The notes beneath the pieces are model-generated. The model saw only the letters and a program-made list of their open reading frames with translations, did no database searches and was not told where the DNA came from. Positions 25,724 through 34,216 of a DNA stretch of 64,000 bases are shown piece by piece. Numbering within the stretch: the stretch's first letter is position 1; every line of letters starts with the position of its first letter. Location of the stretch: assembly GCA_900548455.1 (NCBI GenBank), contig URKQ01000013.1, positions 1 to 64,000 of the forward strand, in the 5' to 3' direction. This stretch comes from an uncultured Clostridium sp. (GTDB lineage: Bacteria > Bacillota > Clostridia > Clostridiales > Clostridiaceae). The position numbers were made by a program, and so were the translations under genes.

Positions 25724-26410
25724 TTAGTATTCTAGTTTTACATCTATCTCATTTCTAATCATGGCTGCCATCACTTGTGTTCCACGTTTTATAGCCTTAT
25801 CATAATGTTTTGATAAAGAATAAGCTTCTGGTGCTTGAGGAATACCTGCTAAAAGAATACTTTGATTAATATTAATTTCTGAAGGTAATTCACCAAAATA
25901 TCCTAAAGAGGCATTTTTTATTCCATAGTATCCATCTCCATAATATATTACATTTACATAAAGTTCTAATATTTCATCCTTACTGTATTTTCTCTCAAGT
26001 TTATCTACAACAAAGAGCTCTGCAATCTTTCTTTCATATGATTGTTCATTGGTAAAAAATAAATTTTTAGCTAATTGTTGAGTAATAGTACTTCCACCCA
26101 TAACTATCTTTCCAGCTTTTATATTATTATAGGAAGCTCGTACTACTGAAATATAATCTATACCATTATGGTTATAAAACCTATGATCTTCTACTGAAAC
26201 AATAGCATTAATAAAATCTTTAGATATATCATTTAAACTAATGTAATCTGCAGATTGTTTAATTCCATTTATTTTTTCATCTATTCCTATTTCAGAAGTA
26301 GCTAGTCTATATAAATTATATCCTTTTCCTAAGAAATCTGCACCTACAACCATAAAAATCATAATTATTATTAAAAGAATTGCTTTAATTGCTTTAGTAG
26401 TTTTCTTCAT
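25724..26410 (-). CDS. Monofunctional peptidoglycan glycosyltransferase (GT51)
   Basis: A 228-residue membrane-anchored enzyme that polymerises lipid II into glycan strands. A membrane helix spans about 8-29, followed by a GT51 domain at about 60-215. Motifs 1 to 4 are clear: VEDHRFYNHNGID (catalytic Glu), GGSTITQQLAKN, RKIAELFVVDKLERKYSKDEILELYVN and AGIPQAP. There is no transpeptidase domain, so it is not a class A penicillin-binding protein. AAAGGAGATG precedes the ATG. It lies next to an L,D-transpeptidase on the same strand, but each is followed by its own possible stop signal. Confidence 0.93.
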   Translation of the reverse strand: MKKTTKAIKAILLIIIMIFMVVGADFLGKGYNLYRLATSEIGIDEKINGIKQSADYISLNDISKDFINAIVSVEDHRFYNHNGIDYISVVRASYNNIKAGKIVMGGSTITQQLAKNLFFTNEQSYERKIAELFVVDKLERKYSKDEILELYVNVIYYGDGYYGIKNASLGYFGELPSEININQSILLAGIPQAPEAYSLSKHYDKAIKRGTQVMAAMIRNEIDVKLEY

Positions 26411-26523
26411 AAGCTCATCTCCTTTACTCTATATTTAAATTATACCAATAAACCTTTCTACTTTATATTTAACTTGCTTACATCTACCTTACACTTTTGT
26501 CATATTTAAAAATTTATAAAAAT

Positions 26524-26567
26524 AAAAGGCTACCTACAGCTAATTTATAGCTTTGTAGGTAACCTTT
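26524..26567 (-). terminator. Terminator after pyruvate kinase 1
   Basis: An imperfect long hairpin with A and T runs on its outer ends, beginning 16 bases after the pyk stop at 26583. Confidence 0.75.
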
Positions 26568-26582
26568 AAATTTTAATTAAAA

Positions 26583-28013
26583 TTACTCACCAATAGTTTC
26601 AACTTTAATTAAATTAGTAGTTCCTTTTACACCAATCGGAGCACCTGCTGTAATTACAACTGTGTCTCCATCCTGAGCATAACTTTTCTCCTTAACAGAC
26701 TTTATTGAAGTCTCAATCATTTGATCTATATTTCCAACATTCTTAACCTTAACAGGACACACTCCCCAAGACAAAGCTAATCTTCTCATAACATCATCTT
26801 TTTGTGTTGTTGCAATAATTGGACATTGAGGTCTAAATCTAGAAACCATTCTTGCTGTATGACCTGTTGATGTAAATGTAATTATTGCTGAAGCATCTAA
26901 GCTCATCGCTGTACTACATGTTGCATAACTAATAGCATTTGTTACTGTTATATCATCAATAGTCTTACTTCTTAATATTTCAGTATAATTTAGTGTTTCT
27001 TCAGTTCTTTTTGCAATGCTTGCCATAGTTTTAACTGCTTCTACTGGGTACTTTCCTGCGGCAGTTTCTCCTGATAACATTATTGCATCGGTTCCATCAT
27101 GAATAGCATTTGCTACGTCTGTAACTTCTGCTCTTGTTGGTCTAGGATTTCTCATCATAGAATCCAACATTTGAGTTGCAGTAATTACTGGTTTTCCTGC
27201 TTTATTACATTTTTCTATCATCATTTTTTGAGCTATTGGAACTTCTTCAGTCGCAATTTCAACCCCTAAGTCTCCTCTAGCAACCATTATACCATCAGAA
27301 ACCTCAATTATTGAGTCTATATTATCAATACCTTCTTGATTTTCAATTTTAGATATTATCTCTATATGTTCTGCATTGTTTTTCTTTAAAACATCTCTAA
27401 TTGCTAAAACATCTGATGGTTTTCTTACAAAAGATGCAGCAATATAATCTATTCCTTGAGATATTCCAAATTCAATATCACTTATATCCTTCTCTGTTAA
27501 TGCTGGTAAGTTTATACTTACGCCAGGTACATTAATTCCTTTATGGTTTTTAACAATACCTGAATTTTCTACAGTACAAATAATATCATCATTTTCTATT
27601 TTTTCTACTCTTAATCCTACTAAACCATCATCTATTAAAATAACATCTCCTGATTTAACATCACTTGCAAGTCCTTTATAACTTACAGTACAAATATCTT
27701 TATTACCAATAACATCCCTCATTGTTATTGTGAATTGTTGTCCTTCTTCTAAAAGAACTTCTGGAGCATCAAAATTACCAGTTCTAATTTCTGGACCTTT
27801 AGTATCTAGTAAAATTGCAATAGGTTGATTTAATTCTTCCCTAACTTTTTTAACTACATCCATTCTTCCTTTATGCTCTTCGTGAGAACCATGAGAAAAA
27901 TTGCATCTACAAACATTAAGACCATTTTCTACTAACTCTTTTAAAACTTCTTCTTTTTCAGATGCAGGCCCTAAAGTACAAACTATTTTAGTTTTTTTTA
28001 ATCCTTTTAGCAT
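26583..28013 (-). CDS. pyk: Pyruvate kinase 1
   Basis: A 476-residue glycolytic enzyme that turns phosphoenolpyruvate and ADP into pyruvate and ATP. Catalytic parts are intact: TKIVCTLGPAS at the start, NFSHGSHEEH near 37, LLDTKGPEIRTG near 67, IISKIENQEGIDNID near 219, MVARGDLGVEI near 244 and ATQMLDSMMRNPRPTRAE near 281. The C-terminal regulatory domain ends at 476; there is no extra phosphohistidine domain as in Bacillus. A cysteine replaces the usual Phe/Leu in VCRCNFSHG. A second copy, about 80% identical by eye, lies at 34215-35636. Confidence 0.97.
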   Translation of the reverse strand: MLKGLKKTKIVCTLGPASEKEEVLKELVENGLNVCRCNFSHGSHEEHKGRMDVVKKVREELNQPIAILLDTKGPEIRTGNFDAPEVLLEEGQQFTITMRDVIGNKDICTVSYKGLASDVKSGDVILIDDGLVGLRVEKIENDDIICTVENSGIVKNHKGINVPGVSINLPALTEKDISDIEFGISQGIDYIAASFVRKPSDVLAIRDVLKKNNAEHIEIISKIENQEGIDNIDSIIEVSDGIMVARGDLGVEIATEEVPIAQKMMIEKCNKAGKPVITATQMLDSMMRNPRPTRAEVTDVANAIHDGTDAIMLSGETAAGKYPVEAVKTMASIAKRTEETLNYTEILRSKTIDDITVTNAISYATCSTAMSLDASAIITFTSTGHTARMVSRFRPQCPIIATTQKDDVMRRLALSWGVCPVKVKNVGNIDQMIETSIKSVKEKSYAQDGDTVVITAGAPIGVKGTTNLIKVETIGE

Positions 28014-28192
28014 TTAATCTTCTCCTTAGTAGTTATTTATTAACTTCATTATACTTTATATAAGTTAAATACAATTTATTATTAACACCAAACAAAATAA
28101 TAACTTTCAACTTATATACCAATTCATAATTATTATAATATATATGCTGAAATTAAAAAACCACCTTTTAAAATTTAACCATTATATTGTAT

Positions 28193-28221
28193 ACAAAGTA
28201 TCTAATAATTAGATACTTTGT
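28193..28221 (-). terminator. Terminator after the cdaR-like gene
   Basis: A perfect 13-bp stem (28193-28205 with 28209-28221) and 3-base loop directly next to the stop at 28225. Confidence 0.85.
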
Positions 28222-28224
28222 TTT

Positions 28225-29307
28225 CTATAAATTTAAGGCTAAATACAATATAACTGACTGAGAAAAAACTCTAGGATCATGTCCACATTTATCAGCTATT
28301 CTCTGCAATCGATATTGAAGAGTATTTTTATGAATAAATAATTCTTCAGATGTACTTTTTAATGACATTTCATTTTTATAATAAGCTTTTAGCAGTTCTA
28401 CTTCCCCAGAATCCAAATTTTTAAGAACTTTTAAAGCATACTGCTTTTTTATATCCTCTTGCAAACTCTCTAATATTATTTCTAAATTTAAATCATCAAA
28501 ATATGTTAAAATCCTATTATTTTTATTGGAATACTTTAAAGCAATTCTTGCTTCTTGATAAGATTTATGCGTATCATATAAATCCTTTAACCTGCCTACT
28601 CCTCCAACTAAACTTCCATCATATTTTTTTAATACCTTCCCATACACATTTTTTAATTTATCATATTTAACATCGTTTACCAATGCTATAAATTCATTTG
28701 GATATATGTATACTTTAAAGACATTACCTATATCATCAAATACTTGTTTAACATCATTTTCAATTATAGATAATTTTCTTACATCTTCACACTTCTTTAT
28801 TTTCATTATAACTACTGCAAAATTTTGTTTTAATGATATTCCAAACTCTTGGAGAATATTTTCTACTTCTGTTTTGTCTTCAATATTATTATAAATTAAA
28901 CACTTAACTACATAATTAATTCTGTGTTTATCCGCTTCATACTTATAATTTAACTGTTGTTCTTTAATAAAAACTTCAGTAATTTTAGTTACAAGAAATC
29001 CATATTTACTAATTTCTTTTGGTTCTCCTGTTATTCCAATAGCTCCTACAGCCATATCATTAATTTTTATTGGATAATTTATTCCTTTCTTTGCACCTTT
29101 ATACTCCTCATCTTTTTTTACTGTTATATTATTCAAAGTCTTAATAGCCTCATATCCAGCTTCATGAAAAGTATTTATTCTACTTTTATCAGTACTTCCA
29201 ATTATTATTCCGTTAATATCTATAAAATTTATATCTTTTCCTACTACTTCTTTTACCGCATTAACAATTTCTTGGGCAAAACTAAGGTCAATATTATTTA
29301 ATATCAT
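28225..29307 (-). CDS. CdaR-family sugar-diacid/glycerate regulator
   Basis: A 360-residue transcription activator. The N-terminal diacid-recognition domain is at about 5-135 (LSFAQEIVNAV, INGIIIGSTD, AVGAIGITGEP). A degenerate GGDEF-like middle follows, and the PucR/CdaR-type HTH is at about 305-355 (SLKSTSEELFIHKNTLQYRLQRI). Relatives switch on glycerate kinase and GntP-type permease genes in response to glycerate or sugar diacids. Both such genes occur 7-9 kb away (35900-38340), so it is a likely regulator of them. GAGGAGAG precedes the ATG. Confidence 0.88.
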   Translation of the reverse strand: MILNNIDLSFAQEIVNAVKEVVGKDINFIDINGIIIGSTDKSRINTFHEAGYEAIKTLNNITVKKDEEYKGAKKGINYPIKINDMAVGAIGITGEPKEISKYGFLVTKITEVFIKEQQLNYKYEADKHRINYVVKCLIYNNIEDKTEVENILQEFGISLKQNFAVVIMKIKKCEDVRKLSIIENDVKQVFDDIGNVFKVYIYPNEFIALVNDVKYDKLKNVYGKVLKKYDGSLVGGVGRLKDLYDTHKSYQEARIALKYSNKNNRILTYFDDLNLEIILESLQEDIKKQYALKVLKNLDSGEVELLKAYYKNEMSLKSTSEELFIHKNTLQYRLQRIADKCGHDPRVFSQSVILYLALNL

Positions 29308-29373
29308 AATAACTCTCCTCGTTTTATTATTTGTTTATATATTATAATAATACTTAGCAATTATTTCAAAAAA

Positions 29374-29398
29374 AATGTTGTGAATTTCTCACAACATT
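29374..29398 (-). terminator. Terminator after the GGDEF protein gene
   Basis: A perfect 10-bp stem (29374-29383 with 29389-29398) with a T run on the minus strand. Confidence 0.8.
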
Positions 29399-29412
29399 CT
29401 AATTAACTCTAA

Positions 29413-30555
29413 CTATACAAAATTATCTTTCTTTATCTGACTGTAATTTGATTTTTTATTTTCATACATTGAACTGTCAGCCATTTTTATTACCTTTTTA
29501 ATATCATCACAATTTTTATCAGCGCAAGCTATGCCATAACTAAAACTAACATCATATCTATAACTTTTCCTTGATAAAAATACTTTTTCCATAAGTAAAT
29601 TGATATCTTTGTTTATAGAATTAATATCTTCATTTTCAATTAAAATAATAAATTCATCTCCACCAATCCTCATTGCTCTTCCCTTTGATAAAAATACGTT
29701 TTTTATCATTTGAGCAAAATCAACTAAAATCCTATCTCCTTCATCATGTCCAAAATTATCATTAATATATTTAAACTTATTAACATCTATATATATTACC
29801 CATAGCTTTTTCTTACCCTTATAACTCTTTAAAAACCCTTCATATGCAACTCTATTTTCTAGACCTGTTAATGGATCTGTCTTCATTTTCTTATATAGTA
29901 TACATACATATCCAATAATAACTACAAGACTTGCACTATTCCAAATAGTAAGAATACTTAAATGAAAAATTTGAATTAAACCCAATGCGAATGGTAGTAA
30001 AGTAGCTATAAGAAATACCAACTTTTCTTCAATATAAAAACTATTTTTATGGAAACATATACAAAATAAATTCAAAATACAATATCCATAACTCACTATT
30101 GGAACGATTAAAAATAATCCACCTCTACTATATATATTTAAATCACTTATTTTGAAGAAAAATCCACATTTCCAACTCAATATACATATAAAACTATAAA
30201 TTATATATGGAATATAAAATAAGCTTTTATATTTTTTATTAATATTCTTAAAATCATTCATCCACGAATTAGTAATATTGCACAATAATATTGGAATGAT
30301 AGGTGTTAAAAGAAATCCAATTAAATTAACTGCTTTATGAATAGTTATAAATTCAATGTTACATCTTGAATTCAAAAATGCATCACATATTTCTAGAATT
30401 AATAACAAAATATTAGTCATACATATTTTTATAAATATTTTATCTATATCCTTTTTCTTATCCAAAACAAAAACGGCATGAATTAAAATAATGCATAGCA
30501 ATACTGCCATAAAAAAGTCTACTTGAATCTCTATTACTATATCCATTATTTTCAT
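29413..30555 (-). CDS. Membrane diguanylate cyclase (GGDEF)
   Basis: A 380-residue protein. About seven hydrophobic segments fill residues 8-225, forming a membrane sensor of unknown type. A GGDEF domain follows at about 228-375: DPLTGLENRVAYEG, YIDVNKFKYINDNFGHDEGD, and the intact active site RIGGDEF near 300. It should make cyclic di-GMP. No EAL domain is present. The first ATG has GGTGGTGA upstream; another lies nine bases further in. It is 45 bases downstream of hydF on the same strand, possibly in the same transcript. Confidence 0.9.
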   Translation of the reverse strand: MKIMDIVIEIQVDFFMAVLLCIILIHAVFVLDKKKDIDKIFIKICMTNILLLILEICDAFLNSRCNIEFITIHKAVNLIGFLLTPIIPILLCNITNSWMNDFKNINKKYKSLFYIPYIIYSFICILSWKCGFFFKISDLNIYSRGGLFLIVPIVSYGYCILNLFCICFHKNSFYIEEKLVFLIATLLPFALGLIQIFHLSILTIWNSASLVVIIGYVCILYKKMKTDPLTGLENRVAYEGFLKSYKGKKKLWVIYIDVNKFKYINDNFGHDEGDRILVDFAQMIKNVFLSKGRAMRIGGDEFIILIENEDINSINKDINLLMEKVFLSRKSYRYDVSFSYGIACADKNCDDIKKVIKMADSSMYENKKSNYSQIKKDNFV

Positions 30556-30599
30556 TCACCACCATCATTGTTTTTTTATTAAAGAACCTATCTTTAAAA

Positions 30600-31793
30600 C
30601 TATTTTATTTTATAAATTGAAGCAGCTCTTTCTAGTATACCTGTCAAAAAGGCAATTGCTATTCCATAATTAGTTATTGCAACATTATTTTCTTTGCATA
30701 AATTAATTCTATTAAGTACTGTTTTTCTATTAACCATACATCCGCCACAATGAATTACTAAATCATACTTATTCACATCTTGAGGAAAATCCTGACCAGC
30801 TATAAAATCATAAGTTAGATTTTCATTTACATATTTATTAATTAAGGCAGGAATTTTTACTCTTCCTATATCTTCATGAGAAACATTATGGGTACAATTT
30901 TCACATATTAACACTCTACTTCTTACATTTAATTCATCTATCTTTTTTGCTCCTTCTATAAAGTCAGCTATATTCCCCTTCTGTCTAGCAAAAAGCATAG
31001 AAAAACTAGTCAAATTAATATTCTTTGGAACAATTTCATCAACCTGCTTAAAGACCTGTGAATCAGTAATAACTAAGTCTATATTATTTAAATCCTTTAT
31101 TGCTTCTGCAAGTTCTGTATCCCTAACAACATATGTTTTTATTCCATGGTCTAGACAATCTCGTATACACTGAACTTGTGGTAATATCAATCTACCTTTA
31201 GGTGCCTCTGAATCAACAGGTACAACCATTACTACCTTCCCATTATAAGGCACTAGATCTCCAACTATAGCCTGATTCTCTTCACTATTTTTAAGTTCAT
31301 TACATATATCAAACTTTAAAGCTTCATATCCACTAGCTTCTTCTTGCGATATAAAATAAGCTTTTTCATATTTTGATTTTAATAATCTTAACTGCTCATG
31401 GCTCAATAAATCTATTTTATTGATAACTAAAAAATATGGAATATTATATTTCTTAAAATTAGTTTTCCATTCTTCAAATATTTTTAACTCCTCATGGCTT
31501 CCATCTGTTACGTATATGCCTAAATCAGTTCTTTTTAACATATCTAGTGTCTTTTTCTCTCTTAACTTTCCCAATTCAGTAAAATCACATATTCCAGCAG
31601 TATCTATAAATAGCACCGGCCCATACGGAATTAACTCCATAGCCTTCTGAACTGGATCTGTTGTGGTGCCTGGTTTATCAGATACTAATGCAAGGTCTTG
31701 TCCCAATATTTTATTCATAATAGAAGATTTTCCTGAGTTTGTTTTCCCATATAATACTATATGAGGCCTATTAGAATTTGGAGTATTATTCAC
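30600..31793 (-). CDS. hydF: [FeFe]-hydrogenase maturation GTPase HydF
   Basis: A 397-residue scaffold that carries the 2Fe subcluster to the hydrogenase. The GTPase domain is N-terminal (P-loop GKTNSGKSS near 16, DTAGICD near 60, NKIDLL near 124). A dimerisation region is followed by the Fe-S domain with CENCTHNV near 300 and VIHCGGCMVNRK near 350, the expected ligands. The start is GTG with GGAAAG about ten bases upstream. It follows hydE by 62 bases, forming a hydEF unit; hydG and the hydrogenase itself are not in the window. Confidence 0.95.
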   Translation of the reverse strand: MNNTPNSNRPHIVLYGKTNSGKSSIMNKILGQDLALVSDKPGTTTDPVQKAMELIPYGPVLFIDTAGICDFTELGKLREKKTLDMLKRTDLGIYVTDGSHEELKIFEEWKTNFKKYNIPYFLVINKIDLLSHEQLRLLKSKYEKAYFISQEEASGYEALKFDICNELKNSEENQAIVGDLVPYNGKVVMVVPVDSEAPKGRLILPQVQCIRDCLDHGIKTYVVRDTELAEAIKDLNNIDLVITDSQVFKQVDEIVPKNINLTSFSMLFARQKGNIADFIEGAKKIDELNVRSRVLICENCTHNVSHEDIGRVKIPALINKYVNENLTYDFIAGQDFPQDVNKYDLVIHCGGCMVNRKTVLNRINLCKENNVAITNYGIAIAFLTGILERAASIYKIK

Positions 31794-31855
31794 TTAATCC
31801 ACTTTCCTTCCAAATTAATTTCTATTCTATAAACACACTTCCAATCTAGAAATCA

Positions 31856-32905
31856 TCATCTATCCAATAAAGGATAATCTCCTCTTCCAATCGTTATTCT
31901 ATATCCTATTTTATTCAATTCATTTTCAATATCATTTTTACATTCTGCAGCTTCCAAGTTAGAATGTACTTTTCCATTATATAAAGAGTATTTATCTCTT
32001 ACATTCTTAGGTGATAAATTAGGCATTATTACATTAGCTCCTACCTTAATCCCCTTCTGTCTTCCATCCTTGGCTATGGTGCTTAGAGCTGTAGTAGCTG
32101 GCAATAAAACCTTAGGTAATAAAAGTCTAATAATACCTAATAGTAATATAGTTTCATCTAAAGTACCTGATTTTTGGTCTCCAAAAGGTGTATCTTTATG
32201 TGGAATAAACGGTCCAATTCCACACATATGAGGATTAAAATCCTTTAGAAATCTTAAATCTTTTACTAAATCTTCTTTACTTTGACCTGGTATTCCTACC
32301 ATAAATCCTGCCCCAACTTGATATCCAATTTCTTTTAAGTTTTTTAAACAATTGATCCTATTTTTAAAATTAGCTCCTGGATGAATTTTATTATACAATT
32401 CCTCATTTGCTGTTTCATGTCTGAGAAGATACCTCTCTGCCCCAGCATCATACAACCTTTTATAGGAATTATAGCTTCTTTCACCTAAAGACAGCGTCAC
32501 TACATTCTCTGGATACTTCGCCTTTATTTTCATTATTATTGACTCTAAAACATCGTCTGTATAATATGTATCTTCTCCACCTTGAAGTACAATTGTTTTA
32601 TATCCTAGGCCATCTCCAACATCTACACATTCTAGTACTTCTTCTTCTTTTAACCTATATCTTTTAGCCAGTTTATTGCTTTTCCTTATTCCACAGTATA
32701 GACAATCATTTTTACAGTAGTTAGTAAGTTCAATCAACCCCCTAAGATATACATCTTTTTTATACCATTTTTGTCGTACATCATTGGATTTTTCAAACAA
32801 ATATCTTTTTTCTACATCTGTTATATTACTTAATATAAATAAAAGTTCTTCATCACTACAATCATTAAGCTTGTACAATTTATCAATTATTTCTATTACA
32901 TTCAT
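31856..32905 (-). CDS. hydE: [FeFe]-hydrogenase maturation radical SAM enzyme HydE
   Basis: A 349-residue radical SAM enzyme needed to assemble the dithiomethylamine-bridged 2Fe site of [FeFe]-hydrogenase. The cluster motif is CKNDCLYCGIRKSN (C-x3-C-x2-C) near residue 63. QGGEDTYY, HETANEELY, GFMVGIPGQ and FIPHKDTPFG are strongly typical of HydE and distinguish it from biotin synthase. AAGGAG precedes the ATG. With hydF directly downstream it marks an anaerobic hydrogen-forming or -using metabolism. Confidence 0.95.
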   Translation of the reverse strand: MNVIEIIDKLYKLNDCSDEELLFILSNITDVEKRYLFEKSNDVRQKWYKKDVYLRGLIELTNYCKNDCLYCGIRKSNKLAKRYRLKEEEVLECVDVGDGLGYKTIVLQGGEDTYYTDDVLESIIMKIKAKYPENVVTLSLGERSYNSYKRLYDAGAERYLLRHETANEELYNKIHPGANFKNRINCLKNLKEIGYQVGAGFMVGIPGQSKEDLVKDLRFLKDFNPHMCGIGPFIPHKDTPFGDQKSGTLDETILLLGIIRLLLPKVLLPATTALSTIAKDGRQKGIKVGANVIMPNLSPKNVRDKYSLYNGKVHSNLEAAECKNDIENELNKIGYRITIGRGDYPLLDR

Positions 32906-33051
32906 AATTGTTTCAACTCCTTACTACTGCCGAAATTTCTTTTAATGCATCCTTGACTTTTAATATCTATGATTTTAACAGATAGTTTATTGTCATGCCT
33001 TGAAATTACAGTATTTTATAACCTTAAAAATCTATACTTTTCTACACATTT

Positions 33052-33072
33052 AAAAAAAGTCGCCAAGGCGAC
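33052..33072 (-). terminator. Terminator after the 58-residue small gene
   Basis: On the minus strand a compact GTCGCC/GGCGAC stem is followed by seven T residues, 42 bases after the stop at 33114. Confidence 0.85.
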
Positions 33073-33113
33073 CTTGATTGATGTGAACTGTACACATCTC
33101 CATATTAATTTAC

Positions 33114-33290
33114 TTATTTTTCAATGTCAATATATTTTTTCCATATTGTTTTATGATTATCATTCTGATACTCTTCTTCTTTATTCTTAATATCAACATT
33201 CATATGAAAAGCAATATCACAAGGCAAATCTTTATCTGAAAGATTTCCTTTGTTATTTAAAATAAATTGATTTCTTGCTTCTGGATTCAT
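33114..33290 (-). CDS. Hypothetical 58-residue protein
   Basis: A short gene with AGGAGG nine bases before its ATG and a strong terminator. The product begins MNPEARNQFILNNKGNLSDK and ends KKYIDIEK; it is polar with a single cysteine (C24) and has no membrane segment or known motif. I do not recognise it. It lies near another small gene and a spore coat gene, so a sporulation role is possible but unsupported. Confidence 0.75.
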   Translation of the reverse strand: MNPEARNQFILNNKGNLSDKDLPCDIAFHMNVDIKNKEEEYQNDNHKTIWKKYIDIEK

Positions 33291-33338
33291 GAAAATAACC
33301 TCCTAATAAACATATATATATTATTATTTCCACAAATC

Positions 33339-33548
33339 TTAAATATAATCATCATCCCACTCTTTATCTTCAATATATTCCCACAATTTTAAATTCTCAT
33401 TGTATCTATAATGTGGATCCTGACAATGACATACTTCCTCTTCCTTAAACAATAATTTAATCAAATCACATTCTTCATCACTGAAGCTTTCTATCAAAAC
33501 TCCTCCACACTCTTTACAAAAATTGAAATTCTTTTCTATATTTAACAC
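33339..33548 (-). CDS. Hypothetical 69-residue protein with zinc-finger-like cysteines
   Basis: A small acidic protein. CKECGG near residue 11 and CHCQDPHY near 40 give a C-x2-C and a C-x-C that could bind one zinc ion. The GTG start at 33548 lacks a well-spaced ribosome site (AAAGG abuts it), so the true start is unsure. No family was recognised. It is 49 bases upstream of the 58-residue gene on the same strand and is probably cotranscribed with it. Confidence 0.6.
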   Translation of the reverse strand: MLNIEKNFNFCKECGGVLIESFSDEECDLIKLLFKEEEVCHCQDPHYRYNENLKLWEYIEDKEWDDDYI

Positions 33549-33694
33549 CCTTTAAAATTACTATTATTCTATTTTTATTATTGTAATTTTTTTATATGAA
33601 TAAAAGCCCTTGTTTTTGAGAAATTATAATATATATTAACTTAATAAAAATATTTTTATTTCTATTAAGAAATAATAATTTAGGAGGGAACCCT

Positions 33695-34174
33695 ATGCTA
33701 AATTTAAATACCAAAGAAAAACTATTGTTAGAAGATGAAAAAAGTCATGAACAATTATGTGTGGAAAAATATAAAGATTATTCTTCCAAAGCTTGTGACC
33801 CTGAACTAAAAAGTCTTTTTTCTGACCTTCAACAAAAAGAACAGCAACACTTAAATACAATAAATCAAATGCTTCAAGGTACTGTTCCTAGTATGGGTAG
33901 TGGGCAAAGTCAACAAAATAATAATCAATCATCCAATTCTACATCTTCCTCTCCTCAACCTAGTGATTATTCTGTTGATGATAAAGCTCACGATAAAATG
34001 TTGTGTCAAGATAGCTTATCAACTGAAAAATATGTTTCATCCACTTACAATACTGCTGTTTTTGAATTTAGGGATAAAAATGCTCGTCAAGTTCTTAATC
34101 ATATACAAAAAGAAGAACAAGAACACGGCGAAAAAATCTACAATTATATGGCTCAACATGGAATGTACAACTAG
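33695..34174 (+). CDS. CotF-like spore coat protein
   Basis: A 159-residue protein with two ferritin-like helical segments, residues 3-65 (LLEDEKSHEQLCVEKYKDYSS) and 95-155 (DKMLCQDSLSTEKYVSSTY, ending HGEKIYNYMAQHGMYN). They are joined by a Gln/Asn/Ser-rich linker. This pattern is typical of clostridial CotF/YhcQ-family coat proteins. A strong AGGAGGGA site precedes the ATG. Its own promoter region is AT-rich, and expression in the mother cell is likely from the family but no sporulation promoter is clear. It shows that the organism probably forms spores. Confidence 0.85.
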   Translation: MLNLNTKEKLLLEDEKSHEQLCVEKYKDYSSKACDPELKSLFSDLQQKEQQHLNTINQMLQGTVPSMGSGQSQQNNNQSSNSTSSSPQPSDYSVDDKAHDKMLCQDSLSTEKYVSSTYNTAVFEFRDKNARQVLNHIQKEEQEHGEKIYNYMAQHGMYN

Positions 34175-34180
34175 CTTTTA

Positions 34181-34216
34181 AAAAAGGTTATGCCCTTCTA
34201 AGGGCATAACCTTTTT
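34181..34216. terminator. Bidirectional terminator between the coat gene and pyruvate kinase 2
   Basis: A perfect 17-bp stem with a 2-base loop and A and T runs on both ends; it overlaps the stop codon of the pyruvate kinase gene. Confidence 0.9.

Noticed and set aside
32969..33190. A 73-codon plus-strand frame between hydE and the small genes
   Set aside because: No ribosome site; it runs antisense through the terminator and end of the better-supported 58-residue gene.
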